DNA from: a virus
Reading direction: 5' to 3' (one strand)
DNA length: 30,706 nucleotides
Virus record (IMG/VR): IMGVR_UViG_3300031857_016441
Coordinates: 1 to 30,706 of that record
The notes under the pieces are model-generated. The model saw only the letters and a program-made list of their open reading frames with translations. It made no database searches and was not told the DNA's origin. The position numbers were made by a program, and so were the translations under genes. Shown here in pieces: positions 16,089-24,316 of this stretch. How positions within the stretch are numbered: the first letter of the stretch is position 1; each line of letters starts with the position of its first letter.

Positions 16089-16706
16089 TTAATTTTCTTT
16101 TATTATTTCTATACAAAGAATATTCTTATCATTTATCATAACAAGTCTACCATCTTTTGTTTCAAACTTTGTGAACTGTCCTTGCTTAATCGAATCAGTA
16201 TCAACTCCATTAAATGTTCTTTTTTCTCCACCAACAAAGTGTAGAATTTTAGAAACATATTTTCCTTTTGCTGTGATTGAACTTTTTAAGCTAACCATTT
16301 TGTTTTTTAGTTTATAGTATGTAAAGTTTTCATCTCTACCACTAACTTCAAATCCACAACTAATGAATAATTTATCACTAGCTATGTTTCCTAATTTAAC
16401 TTTAGCGTATGCGGTTGGCCATATAGCCATAGCAGATTTTATCATAAATTTACCAACACCCATTCCGAAAAAATCAGGATGTGTACATACTCTGATATCA
16501 TCTTCTATCACACCCACATATCCTGCGGGCTTACCATCTAATAAAGCAATACGATAATATTGTGAATTATCCGTCATATACTTTATTTGTTGTTCTTCGG
16601 TGATTGGATTTGTTTGTAAAAAACCATCAATTACTCTACCATCCATTCGAAGTTTTCTTACGAACTCCCAATATTCTTTTGTACATTCTACTATTACCAT
16701 ATACAT
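16089..16706 (-). CDS. GNAT acyltransferase with extra C-terminal domain
   Basis: Residues about 1-132 form a GNAT N-acyltransferase: GYVGVIEDD strand, then the acetyl-CoA pyrophosphate loop DFFGMGVGKFMI (78-89, GMGVGK at 81-86), and the ending DKLFISCGFEVSGRDENFTYYKL. Residues about 140-205 are a separate small beta-rich domain with the run FVGGEKRTFNGVD, SIKQGQFTKFETKDGRLVMIN. I recall similar short domains as free-standing small proteins in T4-like phages, but know no function. Acetylation or formylation of an amino sugar would fit the aminotransferase gene immediately downstream (1-base gap). The start at 16706 overlaps the preceding gene by 13 bases; Met3 (16700) is an equally good start. 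Confidence 0.77.
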   Translation of the reverse strand: MYMVIVECTKEYWEFVRKLRMDGRVIDGFLQTNPITEEQQIKYMTDNSQYYRIALLDGKPAGYVGVIEDDIRVCTHPDFFGMGVGKFMIKSAMAIWPTAYAKVKLGNIASDKLFISCGFEVSGRDENFTYYKLKNKMVSLKSSITAKGKYVSKILHFVGGEKRTFNGVDTDSIKQGQFTKFETKDGRLVMINDKNILCIEIIKEN

Positions 16707-17470
16707 ATTTTTTGAATGTCAGCTCCACCTCTATATCCCCAAAATGCCTCTAAATAACCTCTATGAGTTGGCATGTTCATCATTGGTGTAAGACACGTTC
16801 CAATATCAATATAAGAATTATTGGGAAAATCTCTAAATAGTTCATACACTGCCAAGTTGGTGAATGTAGAAGCTGAAAATAAGAACACGTGATTTGTGAT
16901 ATTATTTTCTTTAATCCATTGTCTAATAATGTCAATTTTATCATAATCGTTTACAAATGCGTTATATCCCACTCTAAAATCTTTTTTAATGAATGGTAGT
17001 TTTGATGTATCTGCACTTTCATGTCCAACAAACACACAATCTTTACTATACAAAATTGGAAGTGTGTGCATAATGAATAGTGGATAGTTACCATTAACCC
17101 AAAGATTTGCCCAACTCAAACTCTCATCATCACCACCATGCAAATCCAATTGAAACTTAAATGCTTCATCACCTACACAACATTTACAACTAATACCTTT
17201 ATAATAATTTGGTTGTCTATGTTTGTATGCTTCAATTAATCGATTGTATGATTCACCATGTTGTTTTGGGTCATAGTGTTTAAAATCAGCCGGTTGATAA
17301 ATACCACCTTGCTTTTGGTCTCCAATTTGAATTACACCTTTGTCCAAAACCAATTCTTTATTTTGAAGAATATACAACTCACCGTCAGAATATCTTGCAA
17401 AACCAAAATGAATATCATTTCTAATCATTTCAGTAAATTTTCCAAAATGTTCTCTAAAATTTTTCTGCAT
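16694..17470 (-). CDS. GT-D-type glycosyltransferase-like protein (DUF1792-like)
   Basis: This 258-residue protein resembles GT-D fold glycosyltransferases. The key sign is FARYSDGE (24-31), matching the family's 'iRfGDGE' segment in which the D-x-E pair (D29, E31) binds metal and donor. A second sign is the C-terminal SYIDIGTCL, like the 'aiDiG' strand of DUF1792 proteins. In between, HVFLFSASTFTNLAVYELF resembles the 'lisaGp-ak.l...l' strand and helix. It lacks membrane segments. It starts 17 bases inside the end of the epimerase gene. The transferred sugar is unknown; the DUF1792 prototype moves glucose in adhesin glycosylation, which makes a protein acceptor worth considering. Confidence 0.68.
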   Translation of the reverse strand: MQKNFREHFGKFTEMIRNDIHFGFARYSDGELYILQNKELVLDKGVIQIGDQKQGGIYQPADFKHYDPKQHGESYNRLIEAYKHRQPNYYKGISCKCCVGDEAFKFQLDLHGGDDESLSWANLWVNGNYPLFIMHTLPILYSKDCVFVGHESADTSKLPFIKKDFRVGYNAFVNDYDKIDIIRQWIKENNITNHVFLFSASTFTNLAVYELFRDFPNNSYIDIGTCLTPMMNMPTHRGYLEAFWGYRGGADIQKICIW

Positions 17471-18464
17471 CTAATATCTTTTTAATCTTCTCCGCTGCCC
17501 TACCATCACCATACGGACAATTTATACAAATATACGAATTCTTTTCCAACTCACCAAATAATTCTCTTAATTTTTTTGGGTCTTCGCACATATGTAAGTG
17601 ACCGGTTTGGATACCTTCTGGTCTTTCAGTTGTTTTTCTACATACAATAACTTTCTTATTAAAGAAAGAACCTTCTTCTTGTAACCCACCACTATCCGTT
17701 ATAACCAATTTACAATCTCTTAAAATGTTAATCGTTTCATCATGCGATAGTGGTTCTACAACATCCACATTATGTAGTAAATGCTTCCATTTTTGAACGT
17801 TTGGATTCGGGTGGATAGGTAATATGAATTTTAAATTTGGATACAATATTGCCAACGCATTTATCTCTCTGAACCATTCATCTAACCAATGATGATTTTC
17901 TCTACGATGCATTGTTACTAAAATAGTATCACCATAATCACCCTTCTCATATTTCATAAGGTTATCCAATACGGTATTTCCAACTATATGAATATCTCCT
18001 TTTACTCTTTCTGCTTTTAAGTTATCAGCTGATAGTTGTGTTGGTGCAAAGTTTACATCTGCTAAACGGGCTATCATCTGCCTATAACCTTCTTCTGGAT
18101 ATGGATTTTCCAAATCATAACTTCTCAACCCAGCTTCCATATAATAGATTCGGATTCCTCTATGATATGCTGCTAATGCACATCCGAAAGCAGATGCGGT
18201 ATCACCCTGAACTAATACTCCACTAAATTTATATGGTGGAAATTCTGATAAACAAGATGCTATAACATTATCCAATCGTCCACATCTAAGCAATTGAGCA
18301 ATTGGTATTTTAAAATTTACTGAAATATCATTCAATAAATCTTCATGCTGACCTGTAAATAACAATCGGTATTCCTTCTCATCCATTGTATCGATAAGAG
18401 GTTTTACTTTCAACCATTCAGGTCTAGTTCCAAAACATATTAATAATGGTAGTTTATTTTTCAT
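17454..18464 (-). CDS. wecB: UDP-N-acetylglucosamine 2-epimerase (non-hydrolysing)
   Basis: This 336-residue protein matches WecB, which interconverts UDP-GlcNAc and UDP-ManNAc. Motifs in order: FGTRPEWLKV (11-20), VQGDTASAF, YMEAGLRS followed by NPYPEEGYRQ, FAPT, the phosphate-binding VTMHRREN, ITDSGGLQEEGSFF, TTERPEG, and PYGDGRAAEKI near the end. All expected active-site residues (D in QGDT, E in MEAG, E in PEE, H in HRREN) are visible. It is slightly shorter than typical enzymes (about 370), mainly near the N-terminus. ManNAc could serve one of the island's transferases. The gene overlaps both neighbours by 11-17 bases. Confidence 0.92.
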   Translation of the reverse strand: MKNKLPLLICFGTRPEWLKVKPLIDTMDEKEYRLLFTGQHEDLLNDISVNFKIPIAQLLRCGRLDNVIASCLSEFPPYKFSGVLVQGDTASAFGCALAAYHRGIRIYYMEAGLRSYDLENPYPEEGYRQMIARLADVNFAPTQLSADNLKAERVKGDIHIVGNTVLDNLMKYEKGDYGDTILVTMHRRENHHWLDEWFREINALAILYPNLKFILPIHPNPNVQKWKHLLHNVDVVEPLSHDETINILRDCKLVITDSGGLQEEGSFFNKKVIVCRKTTERPEGIQTGHLHMCEDPKKLRELFGELEKNSYICINCPYGDGRAAEKIKKILDAEKF

Positions 18465-19224
18465 TTACTAATTTCCAGCCTTTTTGTCTTTGTTCATTAA
18501 AATACTGATTCATCAATTGTTTAAACGGTGTACCATCTATACTTTTTTGATTTGATTCCCAAAGTGAATTAGCATCCCCACCATAAGTTCCACCTTTTAA
18601 ACTTCCCCACATTTCCATATCAGAACGAGGATGTGGTGGTACATATGTTTTTATTCCGGCATACTTTTGTAACATATATGAAAAGTGCATATCTTCACCA
18701 CAGGTATTGTATTTAGGGTCTGGTAATTCTCTTACCATAATAGGTAACCACTCCTTCTTAAAGAACCAACTATGCCCCACTAAATCTACTTCTACAGTCC
18801 TATCATTGTTACCTTGCTCCGGCCATCCGAAACGTAAGTAGTGTTCGTAGTAAGATGAATGTTGCGGTGGTAGTGGATTTAAGTAAAGTAATCCTACCGT
18901 TCCCAATAAACCTTCCTTCTCATTCATTGTGTTCATACAATTTTCTAACCACTTCTTACCAGGAATTGTATCATCATCAAATACACATACATAAGGATTC
19001 TTAGCGTTCATAGCAAAGTAAAATCTTGCCCAAACTCCGAAGTTGTAATTACAATAGGCAACGGGAACTTCCGTACCAATATCGTAATTAATCAAATCAT
19101 TATCACCAGGATTATTGTACCATACCAATATCTCGTCAGGTGGTAATGTTTGGTTTTTGAGAGCCTGTATTTGTTCATTTAGATTCTCTCCTCTTTTGTA
19201 ACCATTTAATATAACTGTTATCAT
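18454..19224 (-). CDS. GT2-like glycosyltransferase
   Basis: This GT2-like protein starts with MITVILNGYKRGENL, the usual first strand, and carries YVCVFDDDTIPGKKW with the D-x-D metal site (about residues 83-85) and a later CGEDMHFSYML acceptor-side motif. I set the start at 19224, giving 256 residues, rather than the longer frame from 19269. The ATG at 19224 overlaps the upstream TGA as ATGA and places the conserved strand at the N-terminus, whereas the 15 extra residues would lie inside the neighbouring gene and match nothing. The overall pattern is close to enzymes that extend lipopolysaccharide or protein glycans. Donor unknown. Confidence 0.82.
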   Translation of the reverse strand: MITVILNGYKRGENLNEQIQALKNQTLPPDEILVWYNNPGDNDLINYDIGTEVPVAYCNYNFGVWARFYFAMNAKNPYVCVFDDDTIPGKKWLENCMNTMNEKEGLLGTVGLLYLNPLPPQHSSYYEHYLRFGWPEQGNNDRTVEVDLVGHSWFFKKEWLPIMVRELPDPKYNTCGEDMHFSYMLQKYAGIKTYVPPHPRSDMEMWGSLKGGTYGGDANSLWESNQKSIDGTPFKQLMNQYFNEQRQKGWKLVNEK

Positions 19225-20204
19225 AATTCTGCCATTATTCGTTTTATCCAAAGTTCTTTTGAAAAACAAGCTTCATAATTATTTTTTGCTATTTCTGAAC
19301 ATTGATTATAAAACTCTTTATCATCTCTTAATTGTATTGCTAATTCTCTTGCGGTTTCCAAATCACCAACGGCTACCGATAACGATGGATGGCAAAGTAA
19401 TTGTGTATCCACATCAGCATTACCGATACACGGAATACCAAAATATGCACAATTCAAAGCAAATGTTCCAGCTGCTACCGTTGGCATCATATGAACCGCA
19501 TATTTGAATGTTGATAATACAGCCATCCATTCATTCCACATCATTCTTGGTAAGTGATTTAGGTTATCCATACTAGCTTCGCCAACTCTCATAGCGTGTG
19601 ATGTTTGAGCCCAAATAGGTACTTCAAAATTTCCAGCTATCATATAACTTTCAAACCCACCATACCATCTTGCAAAGTTACCACCTATAATTGCTTTATC
19701 TTCTTTTGTAGGTTGGATATCTTTGATTAGAGTATCAATCATCAATGTACCAATAGGTCTGATTTTCTTATTAGGAAATAATCCTTTGTAATAATATACA
19801 TCGGAATCGTTATGTGTAAAGATTGAATCACAAGATTGTAAAAAGTTATAGAAATAAATTTGGTCTGCTATCTCATAATCATTATACCACCAATGAGGTC
19901 CTTCTTGTACATAGTGAACATTGATATTACCCTGTTGTTTTATTTTACCAACAATATCTTCTCTAAGCAATTGTGAAACTGGATTAACTCCATTTACTAA
20001 TGTACTTCCTTCCGAACTTAAAAATGTTTTACCTTTTGGGAATATAACAAACACATGCTCATATCCTTTTAACTCATCAAGCATATGAATATTAAAATGG
20101 TCAGCATCTAATGCATACATCCAAGCAAACTCCGTTCTCATATTTGGATGATTTGCTGGAACTTTACCCATAAATCCCATTTCAGTTAAGAATGCTATTC
20201 TCAT
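19221..20204 (-). CDS. GT-B-like glycosyltransferase
   Basis: This 327-residue protein looks like a two-domain GT-B glycosyltransferase. Its first strand, MRIAFLTEMGFMGKVP, and the 'SCDSIFTHNDSD' segment, where an inter-domain strand names an asparagine/aspartate-rich loop, fit the N-terminal domain. The C-terminal domain has IRPIGTLMIDTL, then MMPTVAAGTFALNCAYFGIPCIGN, equivalent to the donor-binding 'E..G.p.lEa.a.G.Pvi' helix-strand although the first glutamate is replaced. No classic EX7E is seen, so it may be inactive or use another donor contact. It overlaps the upstream gene as ATGA and the downstream one the same way. Confidence 0.66.
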   Translation of the reverse strand: MRIAFLTEMGFMGKVPANHPNMRTEFAWMYALDADHFNIHMLDELKGYEHVFVIFPKGKTFLSSEGSTLVNGVNPVSQLLREDIVGKIKQQGNINVHYVQEGPHWWYNDYEIADQIYFYNFLQSCDSIFTHNDSDVYYYKGLFPNKKIRPIGTLMIDTLIKDIQPTKEDKAIIGGNFARWYGGFESYMIAGNFEVPIWAQTSHAMRVGEASMDNLNHLPRMMWNEWMAVLSTFKYAVHMMPTVAAGTFALNCAYFGIPCIGNADVDTQLLCHPSLSVAVGDLETARELAIQLRDDKEFYNQCSEIAKNNYEACFSKELWIKRIMAEL

Positions 20205-20830
20205 ATTGTATCGTATAATTCATTTTGCTTTTCTTGCCTTTCAATTTGCTTATGATGATATAAACAAAATTGTTCTTCTTGCGGCAAAACCGAAAGTGTA
20301 TTATATCCAACAATTCTTTCATGCACTTTACCTTGCCATTCTATTTCGGATGTTCGTCTATATAGACGTGTTTGGTAATCAGGAAAATTTATCCATTCTT
20401 TCTCATTAACTTTCCATCCCCATTTTTGAATATGTTTTTGTGTTAATCCGGTAACCGTATTTATTCTCGGTACAAAGAAAAGGTCAACATCCTTATTGTA
20501 ATCCAATAGTTCATGTATATTTTCAATCAAATATTCCGATGGCATTTCATCTGCATCAATTTGGAAAATAAAAATACCATTTGCATGATTTTTCAAATTA
20601 TTTTTATACGATGCAAAGTCTTTGTTTAAAGGAAACGCAATTATTCGTATATTGGAATGAAGTTGTTTTATAATATTCAAATAATCTTTTACTTGCGATG
20701 TAACGGAATCCGAATCATATTGGATTAGTATCTCATCATCAGCATGTACTCTTGGGTGTAAAAAATTAATTAAGTTTGTAATTTCATTTAACTCATTACA
20801 AACGGTAACGGCATATGTAACATTTATCAT
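20201..20830 (-). CDS. GT2-family glycosyltransferase, short
   Basis: This 209-residue GT2 protein begins with VTYAVTVCNELNEI, then a strand DEILIQYDSDS and FIFQIDADEMPSEYL, whose D92-A-D94-E95 gives the D-x-D metal site. YQTRLYRRTSEIEWQGKVHERI matches the conserved 'R.frr...i.w.g.vHE' of Waa-type beta-1,4-glucosyltransferases (WaaE/KdtX), enzymes of the lipopolysaccharide inner core. It is shorter than those enzymes (about 250-260), ending soon after LYHHKQIERQEKQ. The lipopolysaccharide-core similarity suggests a heptose or Kdo acceptor, in line with the heptose-kinase-like gene in the island, but this is inference. Confidence 0.83.
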   Translation of the reverse strand: MINVTYAVTVCNELNEITNLINFLHPRVHADDEILIQYDSDSVTSQVKDYLNIIKQLHSNIRIIAFPLNKDFASYKNNLKNHANGIFIFQIDADEMPSEYLIENIHELLDYNKDVDLFFVPRINTVTGLTQKHIQKWGWKVNEKEWINFPDYQTRLYRRTSEIEWQGKVHERIVGYNTLSVLPQEEQFCLYHHKQIERQEKQNELYDTI

Positions 20831-20838
20831 AAAAAATA

Positions 20839-21351
20839 TTATTCTTCGGGTTTATCTTCTTCTTTTGTTTCCTTTTTATTTAAAAGTTTTTTTAAATATT
20901 CATTATCTAATTTCATTAAACTGATTCGTTTAACACCGGATAAAAGATATGTTCTATATGAACCCGGTGCCATCTTATATAAAGAATCATTTTTAACTGC
21001 ACTAAATGTTCTAGTTCCAATTCTGTTATCTCTCTGTAAAAGGGTATCTATTTTAGATTCCATAAGAGCGTTATCGATATCGGAAGCTTTTGTTGTTCTT
21101 TTAAAATTCTTTTTTAACCATTGAAAAAATTTTTCCGGTCTAACTTGTGTAATTTTTATACACAATAATTTTTTATCAGGTGTTATACCTAATAAAAAAA
21201 CTATTGAAGTTTTTGTACCGCTTAAAGTTTTTACTTTCCCATCGGCATATTCATATGTAACTATTTTATAAATGTTTCTTGGAATTAATTGATTCTTCGC
21301 AACATTTGTTTCTTGTATAAAAAATTTACTATATGATTGTCCGTACGGCAT
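20839..21351 (-). CDS. Unknown 170-aa basic protein
   Basis: I do not recognise this protein. It is lysine-rich with a likely beta-rich first half (PRNIYKIVTYEYADGKVKTLSGTKTSIVFLLGITPDKKLLCIKI) and a helical, highly charged end (KKLLNKKETKEEDKPEE). There is no signal peptide, membrane segment or obvious catalytic motif. Its composition is more like a virion or nucleic-acid-associated protein than an enzyme, yet it lies between two glycosyltransferase genes, 8 bases from one and sharing one base with the other (TAATG). It may be a structural gene around which the island grew, or the target of the transferases; both are guesses. Confidence 0.6.
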   Translation of the reverse strand: MPYGQSYSKFFIQETNVAKNQLIPRNIYKIVTYEYADGKVKTLSGTKTSIVFLLGITPDKKLLCIKITQVRPEKFFQWLKKNFKRTTKASDIDNALMESKIDTLLQRDNRIGTRTFSAVKNDSLYKMAPGSYRTYLLSGVKRISLMKLDNEYLKKLLNKKETKEEDKPEE

Positions 21352-22640
21352 TATACTTTGTTAAGTTTTGGTATTTGAATTTTTGCTTTATTTAGTTGTG
21401 GTACGTTAAATGGTACTACCTTTGGCGAAGCCTTTACATTTGATTCCAAAATCTGAATAAATCGCTCATTCATTTTTTCTAATGTAAAGTTATTCAATGT
21501 GTTTTCTTTCAAACCTACTGATTTTGATAAATACTTATCATAATTCTTATAAACATCATATATTTTATTTGCCGCAACACTATAATTAACAGTAAACCAT
21601 TGTGCCTCTTTAAGAATAAATTGGTCTGCTGCTGATTCATCTACTGGTGTTAATGAACCTTCTAATAAGTCAGCGTATTCGCCTGGTAAGAAATCCAATT
21701 GCCCACTCCAACCACTAGCTATAATTGGTTTACCTGTCAAAGTAAATTCGGCCATAGGTCTACCATATCCTTCTCCTTTAGCAAATGAAATCATTGCTTT
21801 AATTTTTGGATTATGATATAAGTTACTTACATCAATTTCTTCCATATCACCATGTATCAAATATACAGATGGACATTTATCACCAAATGATTTCAATACT
21901 TCATCTATTTTTTTACGAGTTTCTTCTCTATCAATTACACTAAATCCAGCGTGAGATGTTTTAACAACTAATGCGGGTCTTTTATCTTTTGGTAGGTATT
22001 GGAATACAGTTGCAAATGTTTTAATTGCCATACCAATATCTTTTCTATCTTGTCCCAATGAACCTTTCAACCAATGTCCTACAATTAAGAAACAAAAATC
22101 TTCTTTCACATTTTCCAATACATTATTACCAGTTCCTTTAGAAAATATTTCAGTATCAACCCCTTCAAAAAGAACTTCAATTGGAGTTGTTGTTCGTATT
22201 TCACCAACAATCTGTCCACTAGCTTGGTCTTTTTGCTGATATACAGTTCCACCTAAATTATTTTTTGTAAAATTCGATGGTACGATGATTAGATTCATTT
22301 TGTTAGAACCATCAATAAAATCTTTTGGAGCAATTGTGGTTTCTACACCAGCAGTTACACCAATGTTATAATGTCCTTTTGGCTCAAATTCGTTTGCTAC
22401 TGAAACTTGCATAAACACATCCGGTTTTTGTTCAATACCGGTGATAACTCTCTCTAACATCCATCTACCAAATTCAGATTCGCCATCTACTTGATTTTGT
22501 GGAGTGTTACCCCAACGAAGTGGAATAATTTTAATGTCATATTTGTCCATCTTGCGTAGGGATTTCATTAAATCTCTACAATGGTCTCCATAACCACTAC
22601 GAGTGAATATAGGTCCTTGAAATACTAATGTTGGTTTCAT
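21351..22640 (-). CDS. GT4-family glycosyltransferase
   Basis: This 429-residue GT-B protein belongs to the GT4 superfamily. Its N-terminal domain starts PTLVFQGPIFTRSGYGDHC, the glycine-rich acceptor loop, and its C-terminal domain has FLIVGHWLKGSL, then SFAKGEGYGRPMAEFTLTGKPIIAS, in which E290-GYGRPMA-E298 is the E-x7-E donor-binding motif, and FLPGEYADLLEG, the region following it. VPSNFTKNNL and LFEGVDTEIF are the usual inter-domain landmarks. Its sister gene at 22651-24033 has the same architecture. Retaining transfer from a nucleotide sugar is expected; the sugar is unknown. Confidence 0.87.
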   Translation of the reverse strand: MKPTLVFQGPIFTRSGYGDHCRDLMKSLRKMDKYDIKIIPLRWGNTPQNQVDGESEFGRWMLERVITGIEQKPDVFMQVSVANEFEPKGHYNIGVTAGVETTIAPKDFIDGSNKMNLIIVPSNFTKNNLGGTVYQQKDQASGQIVGEIRTTTPIEVLFEGVDTEIFSKGTGNNVLENVKEDFCFLIVGHWLKGSLGQDRKDIGMAIKTFATVFQYLPKDKRPALVVKTSHAGFSVIDREETRKKIDEVLKSFGDKCPSVYLIHGDMEEIDVSNLYHNPKIKAMISFAKGEGYGRPMAEFTLTGKPIIASGWSGQLDFLPGEYADLLEGSLTPVDESAADQFILKEAQWFTVNYSVAANKIYDVYKNYDKYLSKSVGLKENTLNNFTLEKMNERFIQILESNVKASPKVVPFNVPQLNKAKIQIPKLNKV

Positions 22641-22650
22641 TCTTTATAAC

Positions 22651-24033
22651 TTATTTAATTTTAAATACCTCAAATCTTTGGCGAGGTTTCCAATTTTCAA
22701 ATGTAGATTCAATTCCATCTACTAAAGTTTGGCACATATTCGTATGATTCAAACCGGCTTCATTTATGAAAAATTCTCTACCAATCAATCCATTTGCTTT
22801 ACGAACTTCTTTTGGTGTGTTATACACTTTCTCAATTGCTTCTGCAACTTCCGTAATATCAACTCTATCATCCCAAATATAAGGTGTTGGTACTGAACCT
22901 GCCAATGATTGTGCTCTACTCCAAACAGGAGTTACCCAAGGACCAGGTTCCGCTTTACCTTCCCACTCTCTCCATTGGTGTAATGAACCAATCTTAATAT
23001 AATCGTCTGCGGTCAATACTTTACCATTCACTTTAAATCCACATTGGTCTTGCAATCCACCAGTTACGTTTACAATGATTGGAGTTCCAGCCATTACTGA
23101 TTCTGCAGTTGCTAATCCAAATCCTTCGTTATTAGCTATGTTGATTGTTGCATCTGCTATATTATAAAGAAAATTTAATTCTTGTTGTGGTCTTCTTTTT
23201 TCAGAGAAGATAATGTTACAATTAGGTGCTACTGCATCAATTACAGCTGGCAAATCCGTACCATTCTCATCCACAGGTTGTGTATGCATTACTAATACAC
23301 ATTTATCCGCTTTCTCTTTACCAATTTTATCACAAAACTTTTGAAATGCTACAATAACATCTGCAGGTTGTTTTCTTCTGATGTTACGATTACTCCAATA
23401 TAATACGAATTCATAATCTTTACCACCTAAAATTTCTTTACGATAATCATCAGGCACTTCGGTTGGTTTGTACATATCGGTATTGATACCATGTGGTACA
23501 TAACTTACTTGCCAATCCTTTTTAGGTTTCCAAGTTGGTTTAGTATCTAATGCTGATAATCTTTTAATAATACCATATGTTTGACGTGAGATACAACCAA
23601 TCCAATCACAACTTTCATAGTAGTTACGATTGTATAATGGGTCTGGTAAATCATCCCAAATTGCGTAAAATAAAATTGGAACATTTTGTCTAATTTCATG
23701 TTCGATATCATATAACCATGTCCAATAACGAGGGTCAGTAAAGTGTAAGATAGCATCTGGTTTTTCGGAATTAATTAGTTGTCTAATCAAATCTGCATTA
23801 CCATATCCATTCCAAGGAAGTATCTTTAGAGAAGCGTCAGGTATACCATAATTGGTTTGTATATCCTCACTAACATCTAAAACTCTACCCTGTTCTGGGT
23901 GGTTAATTGCCGCTCCAACTTGAAACCAATCGTACTTATGTATAGTACCTAAAACCAATTCTTTTGAAACGGTGGCTATACCACTCGCCATTCTTAAATC
24001 ATCTGAAAGTAACAGTATTTTTTTCTTTGCCAT
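22651..24033 (-). CDS. GT4-family glycosyltransferase (first gene of the island)
   Basis: This 460-residue GT4-like protein begins ILLLSDDLRMASGIATVSKEL with the acceptor-binding glycine loop, has SYVPHGINTDMYKP at the domain boundary, an FVLYWSNRNIRRKQP donor-phosphate region with the expected arginine/lysine, and NEGFGLATAESVMAGTPIIV with the E-x7-E motif (E303, E311). NVTGGLQDQCGF follows as expected. The long segment from about 355 to 400, KAEPGPWVTPVWSRAQSLAGS, is an insertion relative to typical GT4 enzymes. It is the first transferase transcribed in the island, 9 bases after the ribbon-helix-helix gene's stop. Confidence 0.87.
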   Translation of the reverse strand: MAKKKILLLSDDLRMASGIATVSKELVLGTIHKYDWFQVGAAINHPEQGRVLDVSEDIQTNYGIPDASLKILPWNGYGNADLIRQLINSEKPDAILHFTDPRYWTWLYDIEHEIRQNVPILFYAIWDDLPDPLYNRNYYESCDWIGCISRQTYGIIKRLSALDTKPTWKPKKDWQVSYVPHGINTDMYKPTEVPDDYRKEILGGKDYEFVLYWSNRNIRRKQPADVIVAFQKFCDKIGKEKADKCVLVMHTQPVDENGTDLPAVIDAVAPNCNIIFSEKRRPQQELNFLYNIADATINIANNEGFGLATAESVMAGTPIIVNVTGGLQDQCGFKVNGKVLTADDYIKIGSLHQWREWEGKAEPGPWVTPVWSRAQSLAGSVPTPYIWDDRVDITEVAEAIEKVYNTPKEVRKANGLIGREFFINEAGLNHTNMCQTLVDGIESTFENWKPRQRFEVFKIK

Positions 24034-24041
24034 AACTAATT

Positions 24042-24242
24042 TTAAAATTGTGAACCTGAAATTTGAAGTTTCGCGTATTCATTCATTTCTTCTCTAAATT
24101 TTTCATCATTAACGTATCTTTCAACCGTTCTATTAACTAATTTTTGTAGTGTAACATCCGAGTTAAATGATACTTTTTTAAAGGAAGAATACACATCTTT
24201 CAATATTTTCACAGTTGTCAGCTTTGTATTTTCTTGATTCAT
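24042..24242 (-). CDS. Small ribbon-helix-helix DNA-binding protein
   Basis: This 66-residue protein fits the ribbon-helix-helix fold of Arc/CopG/MetJ regulators: KLTTVKILKDVYSSFKKVSFNSDVTLQKLVNRTVERYVND has a beta strand near 7-13 (TTVKIL), a first helix, a turn at NSDVT and a second helix. The end (FREEMNEYAKLQ) is a further helix. Such proteins dimerise and use the paired strands to read the DNA major groove. It is the first gene after a 74-base, almost pure A/T gap and stands directly before the glycan island, so autoregulation of the island is plausible. No operator repeat is obvious in the gap. Confidence 0.68.
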   Translation of the reverse strand: MNQENTKLTTVKILKDVYSSFKKVSFNSDVTLQKLVNRTVERYVNDEKFREEMNEYAKLQISGSQF

Positions 24243-24316
24243 TTTAATATCTATTTATATATGTATATATAAGTATATAGAAACAATAAAAAACAATAAC
24301 TTTTAAAGAACTTTTT
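24243..24316. promoter_or_regulatory. Very A/T-rich intergenic gap before the ribbon-helix-helix gene
   Basis: This 74-base gap between the nuclease stop and the ribbon-helix-helix start is almost pure A/T and holds a run of alternating TA steps at about 24252-24280. It is the natural place for a promoter or operator of the island. I could not fit a TTTG-(19-21)-TAnnTTTG promoter to it, so if a promoter is here it is of another class. No GC-rich hairpin is present. Confidence 0.4.

Noticed and set aside
19225-19269. Longer start for the GT2-like gene at 19269
   Set aside because: The ATG at 19224 forms an ATGA overlap with the upstream stop and places the conserved first strand at the N-terminus; the added residues match nothing.
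1565-24033. DNA-modification by glucosylation as the purpose of the transferases
   Set aside because: The transferases are of polysaccharide types and no hydroxymethyl-pyrimidine synthesis gene or T4-type alpha/beta-glucosyltransferase is seen; surface or protein glycans fit better.
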